This document shows positions 50,111-62,400 of a stretch of 64,000 nt of DNA, piece after piece. The notes under the pieces were generated by a model. That model saw nothing but the letters and a program-made list of their open reading frames with translations. It was not told the origin of the DNA and ran no database searches. The stretch is from Trichoplusia ni (Eukaryota; Arthropoda; Insecta; Lepidoptera; Noctuidae). The translations under genes and the position numbers were made by a program. Each line of letters opens with the position of its first letter. Position 1 is the first letter of the stretch. The stretch is taken from contig NC_039480.1 of the NCBI RefSeq assembly GCF_003590095.1, positions 10,455,328 through 10,519,327 on the forward strand, in the 5' to 3' direction.

Positions 50111-53100
50111 CTAATACAATCGGATATGGCACTCAATATGATAGAAGGGGCGAACCAATGGAAAAAAAACCTCGACATCGGAACGAAATGCAAATACAAA
50201 TGTTACCGACATCTATTTCTTGCTCGTTTCTTAGGGAACCCGTCTAATATGTTAAGAATGTTGATTATAGCATTTTAACTGCTGCACGATAAAAGTAAAA
50301 ACGAATGAGCGAGGTTCAATTATCAAAACTACCGAGAGAGAAATGGAATGTCCCAAGTAGTGAGATAATTTCGATTTCCTTTTATAGAAAGTAAGAATGT
50401 GTCGATAGGTAGTGTCGGTGGTTGTAACAGGTTGCTGGTGCTGCTTCGTCCGGGAACTCGTTCGCAACACTCATGACACTGCGATTAGACATTGACTTAT
50501 GACAAAGGCCTACATACAAAACGGAAATCGGCATTCAATCATAAGTCATTAGACTTTCTTGAAAAATGACAATTAAGTTTTATGTGAAAAGATATTAACA
50601 GTCTATTAATAAATTATCAAACAGAAACACGTTTAACCTTGATTCGTGACAAGTTGCCACATCCAAGCCGACGTATCTTAAGGTACTGGTAGGTATGACA
50701 AGGCATATCGGAAATGTTTTACTTGCCTGCTTTTGTTATAAGTGGCAACCCAGTTAATCGATTTAGCTGCACGTGGCTTTCAGTGTAAGTTGTTTTACGA
50801 TAAGAATATACGTATGCCGAGTGCAAACATTGAGAATATAAATCACACGAGAGTAAGATCAATGTCTTGAAATTCCATACACATCTTGAGAATGAAGACA
50901 ATCTTGGCACCTTGACAACGGTGTAACCTAGCCGCTAATTGCTGAGCAAATTAAACATGATCCAATGGTCCTGCGAAACATGCGGAAGACAACATTCCAG
51001 GAGCAATTAAATTGTTTCTAAGATGTGTTTTATATTTATAGTGTAGCATGGGATGTGCCACGGGATCGAGCTGATGCTTTAACTCTTCCAGCGACGGGAA
51101 AACAAAACAAATGATGACAAACAATAATTGAAGTTAATCATTTAGTGCGATGGCTCGAACTCGGCGGTTCCCTTGATGTGATTCTAGAACTATAAATAGA
51201 AAACTGTAGTTTACATCAATCACTAACTCACCCTCTATAGTTAGGGTATAATGACGCAACCAGGAGGTACCTGTTACTCTACGTCACAACCATAACATGC
51301 GTTATAATTTTCATTAATGATTTTATACTCGATTATGCATAGAGTACCTACTTTGATAACGTTAATTTAAACTATATGTTGTTTGACAAAAGCTGAATTG
51401 GAATTTACCACGGGCAAATTTAACGTGGACCATTGTTATAATATTAGTTACATTGAGATTAAACCATGCAACAATTAGATAAGCTTTCTGTACGGAAACC
51501 AATCCAAAATAAGAGGAAATATATAAAAATATTAATAAAATTTTTGACAAACCAATATCATCACGACTTTCTCTTCAAGGTATGAATTCCAGATTTTTCT
51601 GTCTTGTATATACCATAAATGTTTATAACGAACTTTGTGCATGTGGAGTGCTACCCTCGTAGACGCCATACATATTACATGCCGAGGTAAGTTTCTACCT
51701 GTTTTAAAAGAAGGGTCGTGGCGCGCAGAGCAGGTGCACTTCCCACAAACAAATGAAATCTCGAATATAAACATCCATGGAATAGACTTCATTGAATAAT
51801 TTTATAAAAAAAAAATGACGGCGTTGGTATCTCACTCAATCATTGTATTGGAATCATTTAAGATTTATGAAATACGTCGAATAATAAGAAAAGACCTCAT
51901 ACGAACATTTGTAATAAGGAAAATCTTAAAACAATATGTTCGAATAGATTCAACGCAAAATCTAATCAAGCTATATGTATAAGGTATATTTTATATCAAC
52001 AGCTTATTGCCTTAATGGATAATGCCAATATAATATGAAGTAATATTAACTTAATGAACCATTATTTGGTAAATTACATTCCGTTCGTTTACTCTGAAGA
52101 GAATTTGATTTTTCCTGGAATGGTCCATACGAGTGTGTTTGGAAAATTATTACGGCCTTGATAGGAACAGCACAACTGTAACGTGGGAATACTTATAGAA
52201 TTAATATGAGACGCAAATATGTACCCGCTGAATAATTTATGTAATGTTCAATGAAACTCTACGCTACCTTATCATATAACATTTATATTATAACTAGGTA
52301 TGAAAAAGAAACAAATGCCTACTAGAACTTGCATTTTTATTGATCACGAGGAAGGACCTACCTACCTTCTGTATTTTCTGTTGGACTCTTGTTCCGGTAT
52401 CTACATCATGGGCTCGATTACGGAAAGCAACCAAACTAAATGCAACAGATAACACCGTACACACGTACGTGCGCCTCCCTTGGGGGACATTTCTCAGTTC
52501 TCCCCCATCCGAGCTGCTTCCCTGCAGTTAATGGGCGACGAACGAGACACAAAACCATCTGAGGTAAGGTGAATACACCGTAATTGCTCCGCGAAACGAA
52601 AACGCAAAGAAAAACAACATATAAAAGATTTGGAAAACTGTATCCGCTCTTCCATATATTCATAAATCTTCGTTGCAATGCCATTTGTGCCTTGATTCGA
52701 ATATTTCCCTTTCAGCGGCAAAATTGATCTGTTGTTCAACAAACAGTTAAAATTCAATCAAGTTTTGAGCGGGTTGATTCGGACGTGAAAAAGTTCATCA
52801 TAAATTTTCAAATGGACCATTGAATACGTCGAAAGTTTCGTATTGAAATTACACGATAGTTCAATTTGCGATTGAATTGCAAATATCCGGCCGCCGTTAT
52901 ATCGGCTGTGCCAACAATGGCATCACATTACGTTCCCGTGTAGGTATTATTACAATGACTGTTTTCATTATAGCATTACTGAAATCCCTTAAATTTTTGT
53001 AATACCTACACCCTAATTCTGCTCGAGCTATTTGACCTAATTATGCATACAAGTAATATTTATAGGCATTAGTATATGATAATTTCATTCATTGTATATT

Positions 53101-54741
53101 TATAGCGAATCAAATCGAAGCAAACAAAATTCAAATTATTATAACAGGTTATTTAATTTGGAATCGGTAATTCATTATTCAAACAGTAGGTAAATGCAGT
53201 GATTAATTTCAACCGTATTGGATTAACGAGATCCATTTTCAATAGTAACAGTTGCTGGCTGTTTACATTAGCACAGCGCAGTTTACCCAATCTGACTCCA
53301 AATATAGTATGAAGACATTCGAAACGACTTACTACTAAACTGTAAATGAATCAAATATTTGGAAATTAGTTTGATGAATTGTATTGGCATGTATTGAAGT
53401 GGAACTAAACCAAATCAATCACAAAATCAAACTATTATTCCACACATCACTCGCGGTTTTCCGCACACAGATTTATTTGTCGCGATGAGTATCACTACTG
53501 AGATATTTACCTTGAAAGTTCTTTGTAAGCTTGCGTACTAAGTTACGGATATATTGCACGCAGTTACGCACAAAGATCGAAGTCCGGAATCTTTGTAACC
53601 TTTCAATAACGCGACGCCCGCCATACAAGGAAACCTGGACAGTGTTGGCTATTGCGCCAATGTGTTAGTAGCTATTTACTGATAACCAACTTGGAGACTT
53701 GATGCATTTAGTATCGCTTGTAAAGTGAAAGATAGGTAAAATAGTAACTACAATATCGTTGGTTTGTCACACTTGACTTTTAATTCGGATTCTATACAAT
53801 TTTCGGTTGCCATTTATCGATATATTTATAGTTATATTCAGTGATTTGTAATTGAACATTTATCCATGAGAAAAGTATGTCGTTCAATATCAATAAAATC
53901 AATCAATTTGTTCCACCAACAATTACCTCATTCTGTCTCGATGTTTGACTAAAGTAAAACAAATTCAATCACCAGGTATATTGAACAGCTGACAAGTGAA
54001 AGTTGATTGGAGGACATCAGAGTATTTTTCAAAGTAGATAAATTTGATATTGGTTTAATACGAGTATCTACGATAGGCCTCGTTGGACCTTCGTCAATAT
54101 TAAGACAGTCCATTGTCATCTTACGATCATGTAAGTACACTCTTTGATGAACATCTAAAGAGCAGACGGGCACATTGGGCACGACTGATGTAGCCGTCTT
54201 GAATATTCAAAACAAATACATCTAGTAGGTACTTGAAAATCTTAAACATCCTAAAAAAGGTATACTCCATAAGAAAATAAATGATGAACAATGGCAATAT
54301 TTATAGAGACAAAAGAAAATTAGTGTTTATAAAAATTATTGAAGTTTCTTTAACAAAGATAAGGTTTCTTTCTACAGACGTGTGATGTAATTGTTTTGAC
54401 TCAGAATGATAGTATGCCTAATTCATCGCCTACGAATGTTTTGTTAAGCATCCTTCATCAATGAGGCTAGCGTAGGCAGGGTGCGTGGTGAATAATATTA
54501 TTGATTGTTGTTACGCAACAAATCTGTTGCGCTCTACTTTTAACTTATTATTGAGATAAAACTTTGCAGATGACTTTGAGACCATTTTGGGTTCAGTGTT
54601 TTACGCTGCTCTTGATTTGGCCATATGAAACGGCTAACCTAACGGCAAAAATTATCAATTTCGTAAAGAGGTGACTTACGCCTCAAGTGAACTCAAAAAC
54701 CAGCCAATTTCTAGCGGTTCAATCATGTCACTATCGAGAAC

Positions 54742-54922
54742 TATATATATAGGTATTTTCTAAGCACAATTCATACTCATAGAAACAGCAAGTGATATAA
54801 CGTTGTGAATACCAGGAATGCCACTAGATCGCTGTAGCTGCGGTATCGGCCGGGCATTGGTGAGAACACCGCGTTGTGTGGCATTATCTCTGATCGGCTT
54901 CTTACTAATTGTCCAGCGAGAG
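54742..54922 (+). CDS. Candidate first exon coding a signal peptide (gene continues beyond window)
   Basis: TATATATA at 54742-54750 stands about 30 bases before an initiator-like TTCATAC (about 54771). An ATG at 54818 opens 35 codons ending CAG CGA GAG|GTGAGT, a consensus donor in phase 0 (GT at 54923). The peptide has a basic N-terminal part (GRALVRTPR) and then a hydrophobic core CVALSLIGFLLIV, as in a signal peptide or signal anchor. Promoter, start, hydrophobic core and donor all in the right order argue for a real exon of a secreted or membrane protein. No next exon is found in the remaining 9 kb, which would fit a long-intron gene. Not identified. Confidence 0.35.
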
Positions 54923-57258
54923 GTGAGTTCAAACAATCGCCACCATTGTTCAACAGAAAATGCCAAGGGGCGACACGACAATAGTGCAAACGTGTTTCGC
55001 GAGGTAAAAGTACCGGCAAACAATGGAATCGATGCCTATTTGATTCTGTGCTTTCCCTTTTGTCGACTGGTCTGCTTGAGCGAATTTTCATAATAACGAT
55101 GTTCCGGTAAAGTACGCAACTAGGTACTGTAATTATAATAATAATAATGAAAGAAAAATCTGTAGCTCAAAACCGTTAGATTATTCATGATTGGAAACTA
55201 TTGACGATAGAACTTTTGGAGGTGTTTCGGTGATGTAACTTTTCGAAAACTCATTCTAACATTTATTCATATTGTTCTACACAGAGTTTAGCATTTAAGG
55301 TCTGTGTAAAACTATTTCAGCACAATCAACTATTGTAAGTGACTTCGCGGGTTAGATATAAAAACTATTTAATTAAGATTGTTATAAGTGACCCGGCCTA
55401 CCATCAAATGTTACTCTTAACAAGAGGTGTTGTAACGTAATCCGACCTATTTTAGACCGCAATAACATAACATTAAGGTAATGTGAGATCTTTAATAAGG
55501 GCTAACCCTGTGCAAAGTTTTGTTGTGTACAATTACTTACATCAAAATAGATGTTAGTGTTTTAAAGTGCCGTAGTAAAACGTATTTGCGTGGAATGCAA
55601 TGTACCGGTATTGCAGACACATGGGTCCTGTAATTATTTGCTTACAACACACACGTAAAACAGTAAACTAGGTAGACGGTAGCAAACGCATTACTATTAC
55701 CAACTAGAATTACTACCCATACTAGATCCATTGATACTTGAGTACGTAGTCTGAGATAACAGTTGAAATATTATTTTCCTGATTTAAATGTTTACGTTAT
55801 TCATTTATTTTCAGCTCGTTAAAAAATGATTGAATAACATTTGATGAATGACATTCAAGACCCTCTTTGTACAACTGTCTGTCATCTCCACGCTTGACAG
55901 GTCAATTCGTTATCGCCTCGCCTACGTCATAATGTTATACTAGTAAATAACTGGTGCCTACCCTAACATTGATGGTCATATTATGTACTCAGTGTCATAT
56001 ATTGGCCGCGGTTAATCATGATAGTTTCGGTTGCGTTTATAAAGAAAATTTCGCTTCAGTATTTTATAAAGTTTAATTTTCATTTTAGATAAATCGCGAA
56101 TTAAATCGTTTGTCATATCTCATGGGATTTTCTAAGGACGTTTTCATTAGTATGGATTCTTGCCAAAAGAATAAGATCTTTTGCGGTAATTGCGTCAAAC
56201 ATCTAATAATACAAAGCGAACACGATAGTACTTTAGTGACGTCACGATTTTATAATATCTACATGTTATGAAAATGTCGCGTATATTCTGTGCGCGCCTC
56301 GATGTCTGTCACATTGTTTTCACTTTTGGAAACCGCAATGAGACCAATTATTTTATAATCGGTTCATTTAGGATCCGTAAATAAACCAGTTAAATGTTAT
56401 GTAATAATGAAACACCGGCCATGCATTAATGTTGTTTACTAAAGTCACAACTAGTGGACATTCGAACATCACCGCACAGTTCTTTAATATGAAACCAGCA
56501 AGCCTTGACATCTTTATGCCTATAATTATTCTACTCGCCACTAATTTCAAATTTATCTACAATAATTACTGTATCTCAACGTCGCCTGGCGTTATCTTAA
56601 TTATTCATCCTATTTCGTTTACCAGTATGTCGTAGACTCGTACCAGGTAATCATTATTGGACACTTAATCTACGGTTTCGTCGCTTACAACTGCAGTTAG
56701 ATAGTCATTACCCTACCAGTTCGATAATTACCGTCGCCCTAAATATTCTGTGACTAATTTGTAACGTTTAATGTGAAATGCATCAACGGGTTTTTGTGGC
56801 CGCCCAACTTTATATTTTCCTTCTTTTGTAAAAAGGTCGGTAGATATTGTTTTAGTGCTAAATACGTGGCCCCGACATTGAACTCTTTCTTGAAATCGAA
56901 TACACTCATTCTGCGTCGAGGTTATAGCGTTAATGACTTTCGATGCATGATTTCATTTGTAATACGTACAATATAAAGCTATAAAATATTTATAGTCATT
57001 AAATAATATAAAAGCCAATTTTGTTTTAAGTTGCATGTAATAAATGAAATTAAATACCTACATATTTTACTATTCAAAGAGATATTATATATATAATGTA
57101 AAACTGATTAAAAAAGTTAAAAATAGCTTGACAACCTATGATAATTAATTTGTAAACAAATAATTTTAGTTAGCAACTTTACGATGTAAACTGTTTACGA
57201 GTGCGGTCAAAAACCGGCTGCTTTATCGATCAAATTTAAAATTAATGAAAGTAGTTAG

Positions 57259-57291
57259 TAAAAAACAGGCACACGGTGTGCCTGTTTTTTA
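57259..57291. repeat. 33-bp near-perfect palindrome
   Basis: Arms TAAAAAACAGGCACAC (57259-57274) and GTGTGCCTGTTTTTTA (57276-57291) are exact reverse complements around a single G. A GC-rich stem followed by six T looks like a bacterial terminator but has no such role here. Confidence 0.85.
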
Positions 57292-59299
57292 ACATTATAA
57301 TTATCTTGCTAGGGCAAAATCGCTTCTATTTTCCATTGAAATCAAAGTAAAACACGAATAAATGGAACGCAATTACATAGGACGTCAAATAAATGTAGTT
57401 TGTATTAATTTACAACGGTCTCGTACGTGGCACTTGTATTTAATAGGAAAGGAAGAATTTGAATTATCTGTACGCAGTGGTTAAACCACTAAAAGTTCAC
57501 ATTTTGCTGAATGTTTAAAATAACATTTCAACAATGTGGGCAATTAAATAATAGAATTCGAAAAAAAAAGGAATTTTACCGTCGTTTGGTACATATACAA
57601 CCTAATTATTACATTGGATATGAACTGAGTCGTATGATAAATATTATGGCGCAAGTTGTTACAGCCAATTAAGGGAAAGAGGTTAGGTACTCTGTTTTGA
57701 CAAACAACCTGTTACGGGGTACTGCCGGTACTGGATGTATAAACAAAAAAATCACATTAATTTAGCTCTCGAAAGACGTCATTCGAAGACTAATGATTTG
57801 GTGTCTATCGGTGCGCTCCGTTCGAAATTCTGTGTCATACCCAAAAGAGTTATAATAGAACACATATCGACAACTTTTTGTTAAAAAAATCGAAAATTAT
57901 GTTCCTAATCTTGACAGAAATGCAAAACCTTTTTTTATAAAACTTACACAGTATTACAGCTTTTTAACTCTACGATCTCAAACAGATCTCATAAAACAAG
58001 TTTCAAGAGTCAACACAAACAAAACACTTGTATGTGTTAAGAAATAAGTGTTGTATGTCAATTATCCTATCATATGTCATTTGTTTAAAGTATTATTTTC
58101 TCCTAACGACTAACACAACGCTATCACTAATGATACAAACATTGAGTGCGTTCGTTGCGACTGTGTAATATCGCAGACAGTGTTGCTACCCGCTGTGGCT
58201 AGGGCATAGTGTTGCCACCCGACAAAACTAGAGCATGGGAAACACGTGGGCACGGGGAAAAAGTATACGCACCAATATACATGTACACACTATCAGGATA
58301 ATTAGGTAAAATATGTTAAACAATATCTCCGAAAATTATCAGGATAACAAGCTGAAATAATGTTTTACAATGGAAGTAAAATTTTAATAACAATATTAAC
58401 TAATAAGAGCTTATCCGCTTATCGTCTTTGGTTTTACCCGCCTTAGTACAATGGGAAATGAAAATAACAAAGAGTAAATTAAAATACCTATTTTCTTGCT
58501 TATTAATGCCTAAAAATTCTTACAAATACCTTTTGTTTCTAAATTGTGCGTTGTAAGAGCTGTATGCTAGGTCCAACAGAGTAACAGTCCGCAATTTCTT
58601 TGAACCGGAGTTACCCAACTCTGCCTTCCCCAAGAGAGAATACGGGTGCGATATTGTGGTTACTACTTAAGACACACAGGGACATTATTTAAAAACTTTT
58701 AAAAGCTTTCCCAAGTTTATTATAATGCAACTTCAAGCCTTTGTATTTGCAAATATGAGTTAAGCTATGTGCAGGTAATATGCATTTTGATGAAGAGGAG
58801 GAAGAACGGATATTATATAATAATGAAAATCCTAATACTCGAGACTTATATGAAGCTCTGTTATAACTTCTGTTTAATTTTTCAATATTAGTGCTAGCAC
58901 TTGTCGGAGTTCAAAGAGTAGATAATTGTCTATATCTATAGTGCATATATAGCAGTCCGAAGCTACGACGACAGGCCCGGAACAGGGCGAGGAAGGAAGT
59001 CACGGTCAACGACGGAATACTTAATAAGTACATCACAATTGAAACAGTCCTCTATACAACACTACACTAAGCACGTAACTTAACGATTATTTAAAAATAG
59101 CACTTCCTCGACGAATTTTTTATCCTCCTCATTGAGATTATAAATAATTTGCATATCATTAGATCATGCGATGACAAAATTGAGTGAAAGTGACCGCCCA
59201 CTCACTGTAATGGCATAAAATATTTACATTTAAAATAAGCACCGAACTTTAATTAGTGTCGCAGTGCAGTCATTATGTTTGTAGAAAGAATAGAAAGTA

Positions 59300-59460
59300 A
59301 AGGCCCGTGCATACGGCATACAGCATTGTCCCGCGGGCCGCGCTCAGGGACGGCGGCGACGATGCTAATGCGGAAGCTGCGTCGGCGCGACGTGCCGTCC
59401 TGGCCGCGGGCGGAATTGTTAATCGCCTCATTTATCATTGCAGACGAAAGTGAAAACTGC
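59300..59460 (+). promoter_or_regulatory. CpG-dense islet followed by a GAAAGTGAAAACTG motif
   Basis: CCCGCGGGCCGCGCTCAGGG and GCGTCGGCGCGACGTGCCG form the islet. AT-rich homeodomain-type words follow (GTTAATCG, ATTTATCATT), then TTGCAG|ACGAAAGTGAAAACTG (motif at 59446-59459). GAAAGTGAAA is the core bound by Blimp-1 family factors. Frames on both strands here are composition by-products. Confidence 0.35.
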
Positions 59461-62400
59461 TACTGTGCACCAATACAATTGTGTATACGTCTTTATTTTT
59501 TAGAACCTCATGCCCGCACAATACAGTGTAACATCCATTTTTTATGCGAGTTTTTGTCGCTATCAAAATAATATAGATACTTGATTACTTCATTACGTAA
59601 TGAGAGTTGTGTTACCGAACAGATAATTGAATTCATTATGAAATAAAAAATGTAAAACTACGGCTAACAGGATATAAGTGATTTGCCATAGCGACATGTG
59701 ATGTGCAGTTTGCAAACATTATAAGATTGACAATGCAAGATAGTATCACGTATTGTTATATCAAATTGTGACATAACATGCATTGTGTGACAGCATGGAG
59801 CAGTAAAAGTGAGCACCATTGTATCTGAGGTGCGGTAATAGTCGCCTCTTATGGATCTCGCTATGGAGGCAGCCGCATGACGTGAACTCCATTCTAATGT
59901 CGACCGAACTCACTAATGTGGAAAGTAGACATCGATTAAAACTAATCCAACCAAAAAAATAATACATTACGCACCCAAATCAAAAACAAATTGAATGATA
60001 TTAAAAAAATACTTTACAAAAGCTATTTATAAAATAGATTTTATATCCAACGCAATCCTCACAAGAATAATAAATCTTGAAGTTAGTGTACCCACACTCT
60101 CACTGCAGTATTTCGTAAATTTCCGAGTTTCAGTAGGTGTATAATATCTAATTTTACTTGACATAATTAACACTCGCCGCAAAGACAGAGAAGCTGCGTA
60201 ATATAATATTGTGTTTTAGCAGAGTCCCGAATTATCTTGTGTAAAATTAAACAATTATAATCTTCCTAAAATACTCGGTTGAAACGGACGAAGAACTTAG
60301 TACTAGAAAATATTATTCGATGACAAACTGAAAGAAAAATATGTTTTCCCTAATATATTTTAAATTCTGTATTTACGTAAAAGATTTCTAAATCAACATA
60401 AGCTATATGAACTAGCATGGTTAATAAGCATTGATAATATAATTTTACTTGCTCGCTCTGGGTTACTCATGTTAAGAATGAATCAGTCTAGCGAAATCAC
60501 ATCATTAAACATCAGCGCTTGAGTAGAAATGTATTAAAACGTACATTATAATGAGGGTCAAGATTTCCATATGTAGGTTCCACAAGAAATTTCTCGCCAA
60601 ACATGAATCATACAATAAATTTGCGTGTTGAACACACAGATTGTGATCTTATCGAATAATTATCATATAGACAACCGTGAAAACAAAACAGTTATTCTTC
60701 CATTGAATAGGATGAATATAATAATGATTCCTATTCACAAGTTAATTAAGAACATACTATAATGCTATGTAAAGATACATTTTATATTATAATTACTTTT
60801 GAGGTAATCACCGGCTGTGTACAAGAGTTGCGGTTATACATTGTGGTACAAAATCGCGTTTTAGTTTTCGTTTTCACTTTTTATTGCAATCTTCCTGTTA
60901 TTAGCTTTGTTTCCGTTCATTGAACGACTTGATAACGTCGATATAAAACTTGATTAAACACCTCCATTGAGTGTCAAAAATGTGGGACCTACATGACATC
61001 ATTCTGAAGATAGATGAAACATTCAACCGGAATCTCACATGATTGATACTTTGGTACCTACGTAAATACCGCAATTGGCTTTTACTTCAACCACGGAAAA
61101 ACAATGTAACAACATCTATCAGTCTATGGGTCCACTTTTAATAGACAAGAAATAAATAATTCTATTATTAGTAACAGGCGCTACCCCTCGAAACGAAGCC
61201 TTGGCGTGGTGATTTATAAGTACTTTATAGCCCGTTCTACTATTTTAAGATAGTCACGTTAGAATCATAAAAACCAACGAAAAATGTTCGCACCTTTACT
61301 GCGTCAACGTGATAGGTGTTGGGGTAATAAAGAGTGTTACTTTACCAGCCATAACACCATTATTATATCCATATTTATACGCTTGCTCTACATCATAAAC
61401 TTTTGTCAATTACGATGTCAAGACACGGGAATTGACGACATCGAAAAATTGGGGTCAAACGTATTGGGGCAGGACAGTATAGTGAAGAATGGCACACAAA
61501 AACAAAGTTCAGCAGTAATATGACAAGAGCTGTCAAAGATGGCCTCTTTTGTCTGTCAGTCATAATATAGACGTAATGGTTCATAGATAATTTCTTTAAT
61601 TCGTCGCGTCATCACTTCATTCGTTCGATCCTAAACAAGACGAGATTTTATGTTGTTAGTATTTGCGCTGAGTCCTTAGCGGAGCGAAGTGGCGCCAGCT
61701 GGCATTCTTGTCTCGGCCAGGAGCAACTTTCATGAATAGTTAACTGACTAGTTTTAGTTCTAGCCTAGGATCAAGCTTGGCAAAGTAAACACAGTTCGAT
61801 ACAACGATACGACGCGCTTTTAAATATACATGCAGCACTTTACGTATCTGTGAAGAATGTAAATAAACAATGTTTGATTCATATACCATTGATTCTTTCA
61901 ACAAATATGGTAAACTCTGTCCAGTGAGAAATGGCCCAACCAACCGAATAATGTCAAAGTCGAGTCCTTTCGACGACACACTTTCACACTATGAAACAAA
62001 TGATCATTTAACATATGCAAAAGTCAGATCACATAACGTTGATGTAATCTACATATTAAATATCATCTTAATTATTTAAAGTTGAAAACGTCATCTGAAT
62101 ACAAACTTAAATAACCTGTTTATAAGTATTATTTTTGTATTTAGCAAATTCCACACCCTGAATCACAACTCCCCGTGTACAAAACCTAAAAACAAAGAAG
62201 ATAAACACAATGAAAATTCATTTAATCGTATATGCACTTCACGTTTAACTAAAACGGGCACAAAGTGCGATCTCTAGGTGAATTATAAAACAACTTTATT
62301 CTCTTAATGAGGTTGGAAGCGCTCCTACGCAGATACTTAGTCTAGTAGATTCTTTACTGAGATTGCAGGCTCTACAACAAAGAACAATTAGTTCAACACG

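Larger units (their letters stand above)
43270..54770. other. Long non-coding stretch, probably intron or regulatory domain
   Basis: AT-rich with isolated GC-rich patches (listed separately). A hairpin with 10-bp perfect arms around TCTAGA lies at 46681-46708. No coding exon that I can support. If the 43269 donor is used, most of this is first intron. Confidence 0.4.

Noticed and set aside
52562..52585. GGTAAGGTGAATACACCGTAATTG resembling the end of the 9050 transposon
   Set aside because: Only partial match and no opposite end nearby; too weak to call another copy.
57266..57290. Rho-independent terminator-like hairpin
   Set aside because: The form is right, but the DNA is from an insect nucleus.
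57786..57806. Resemblance to the insect microRNA miR-7
   Set aside because: Several mismatches to a microRNA that is nearly invariant in animals, and no hairpin partner.
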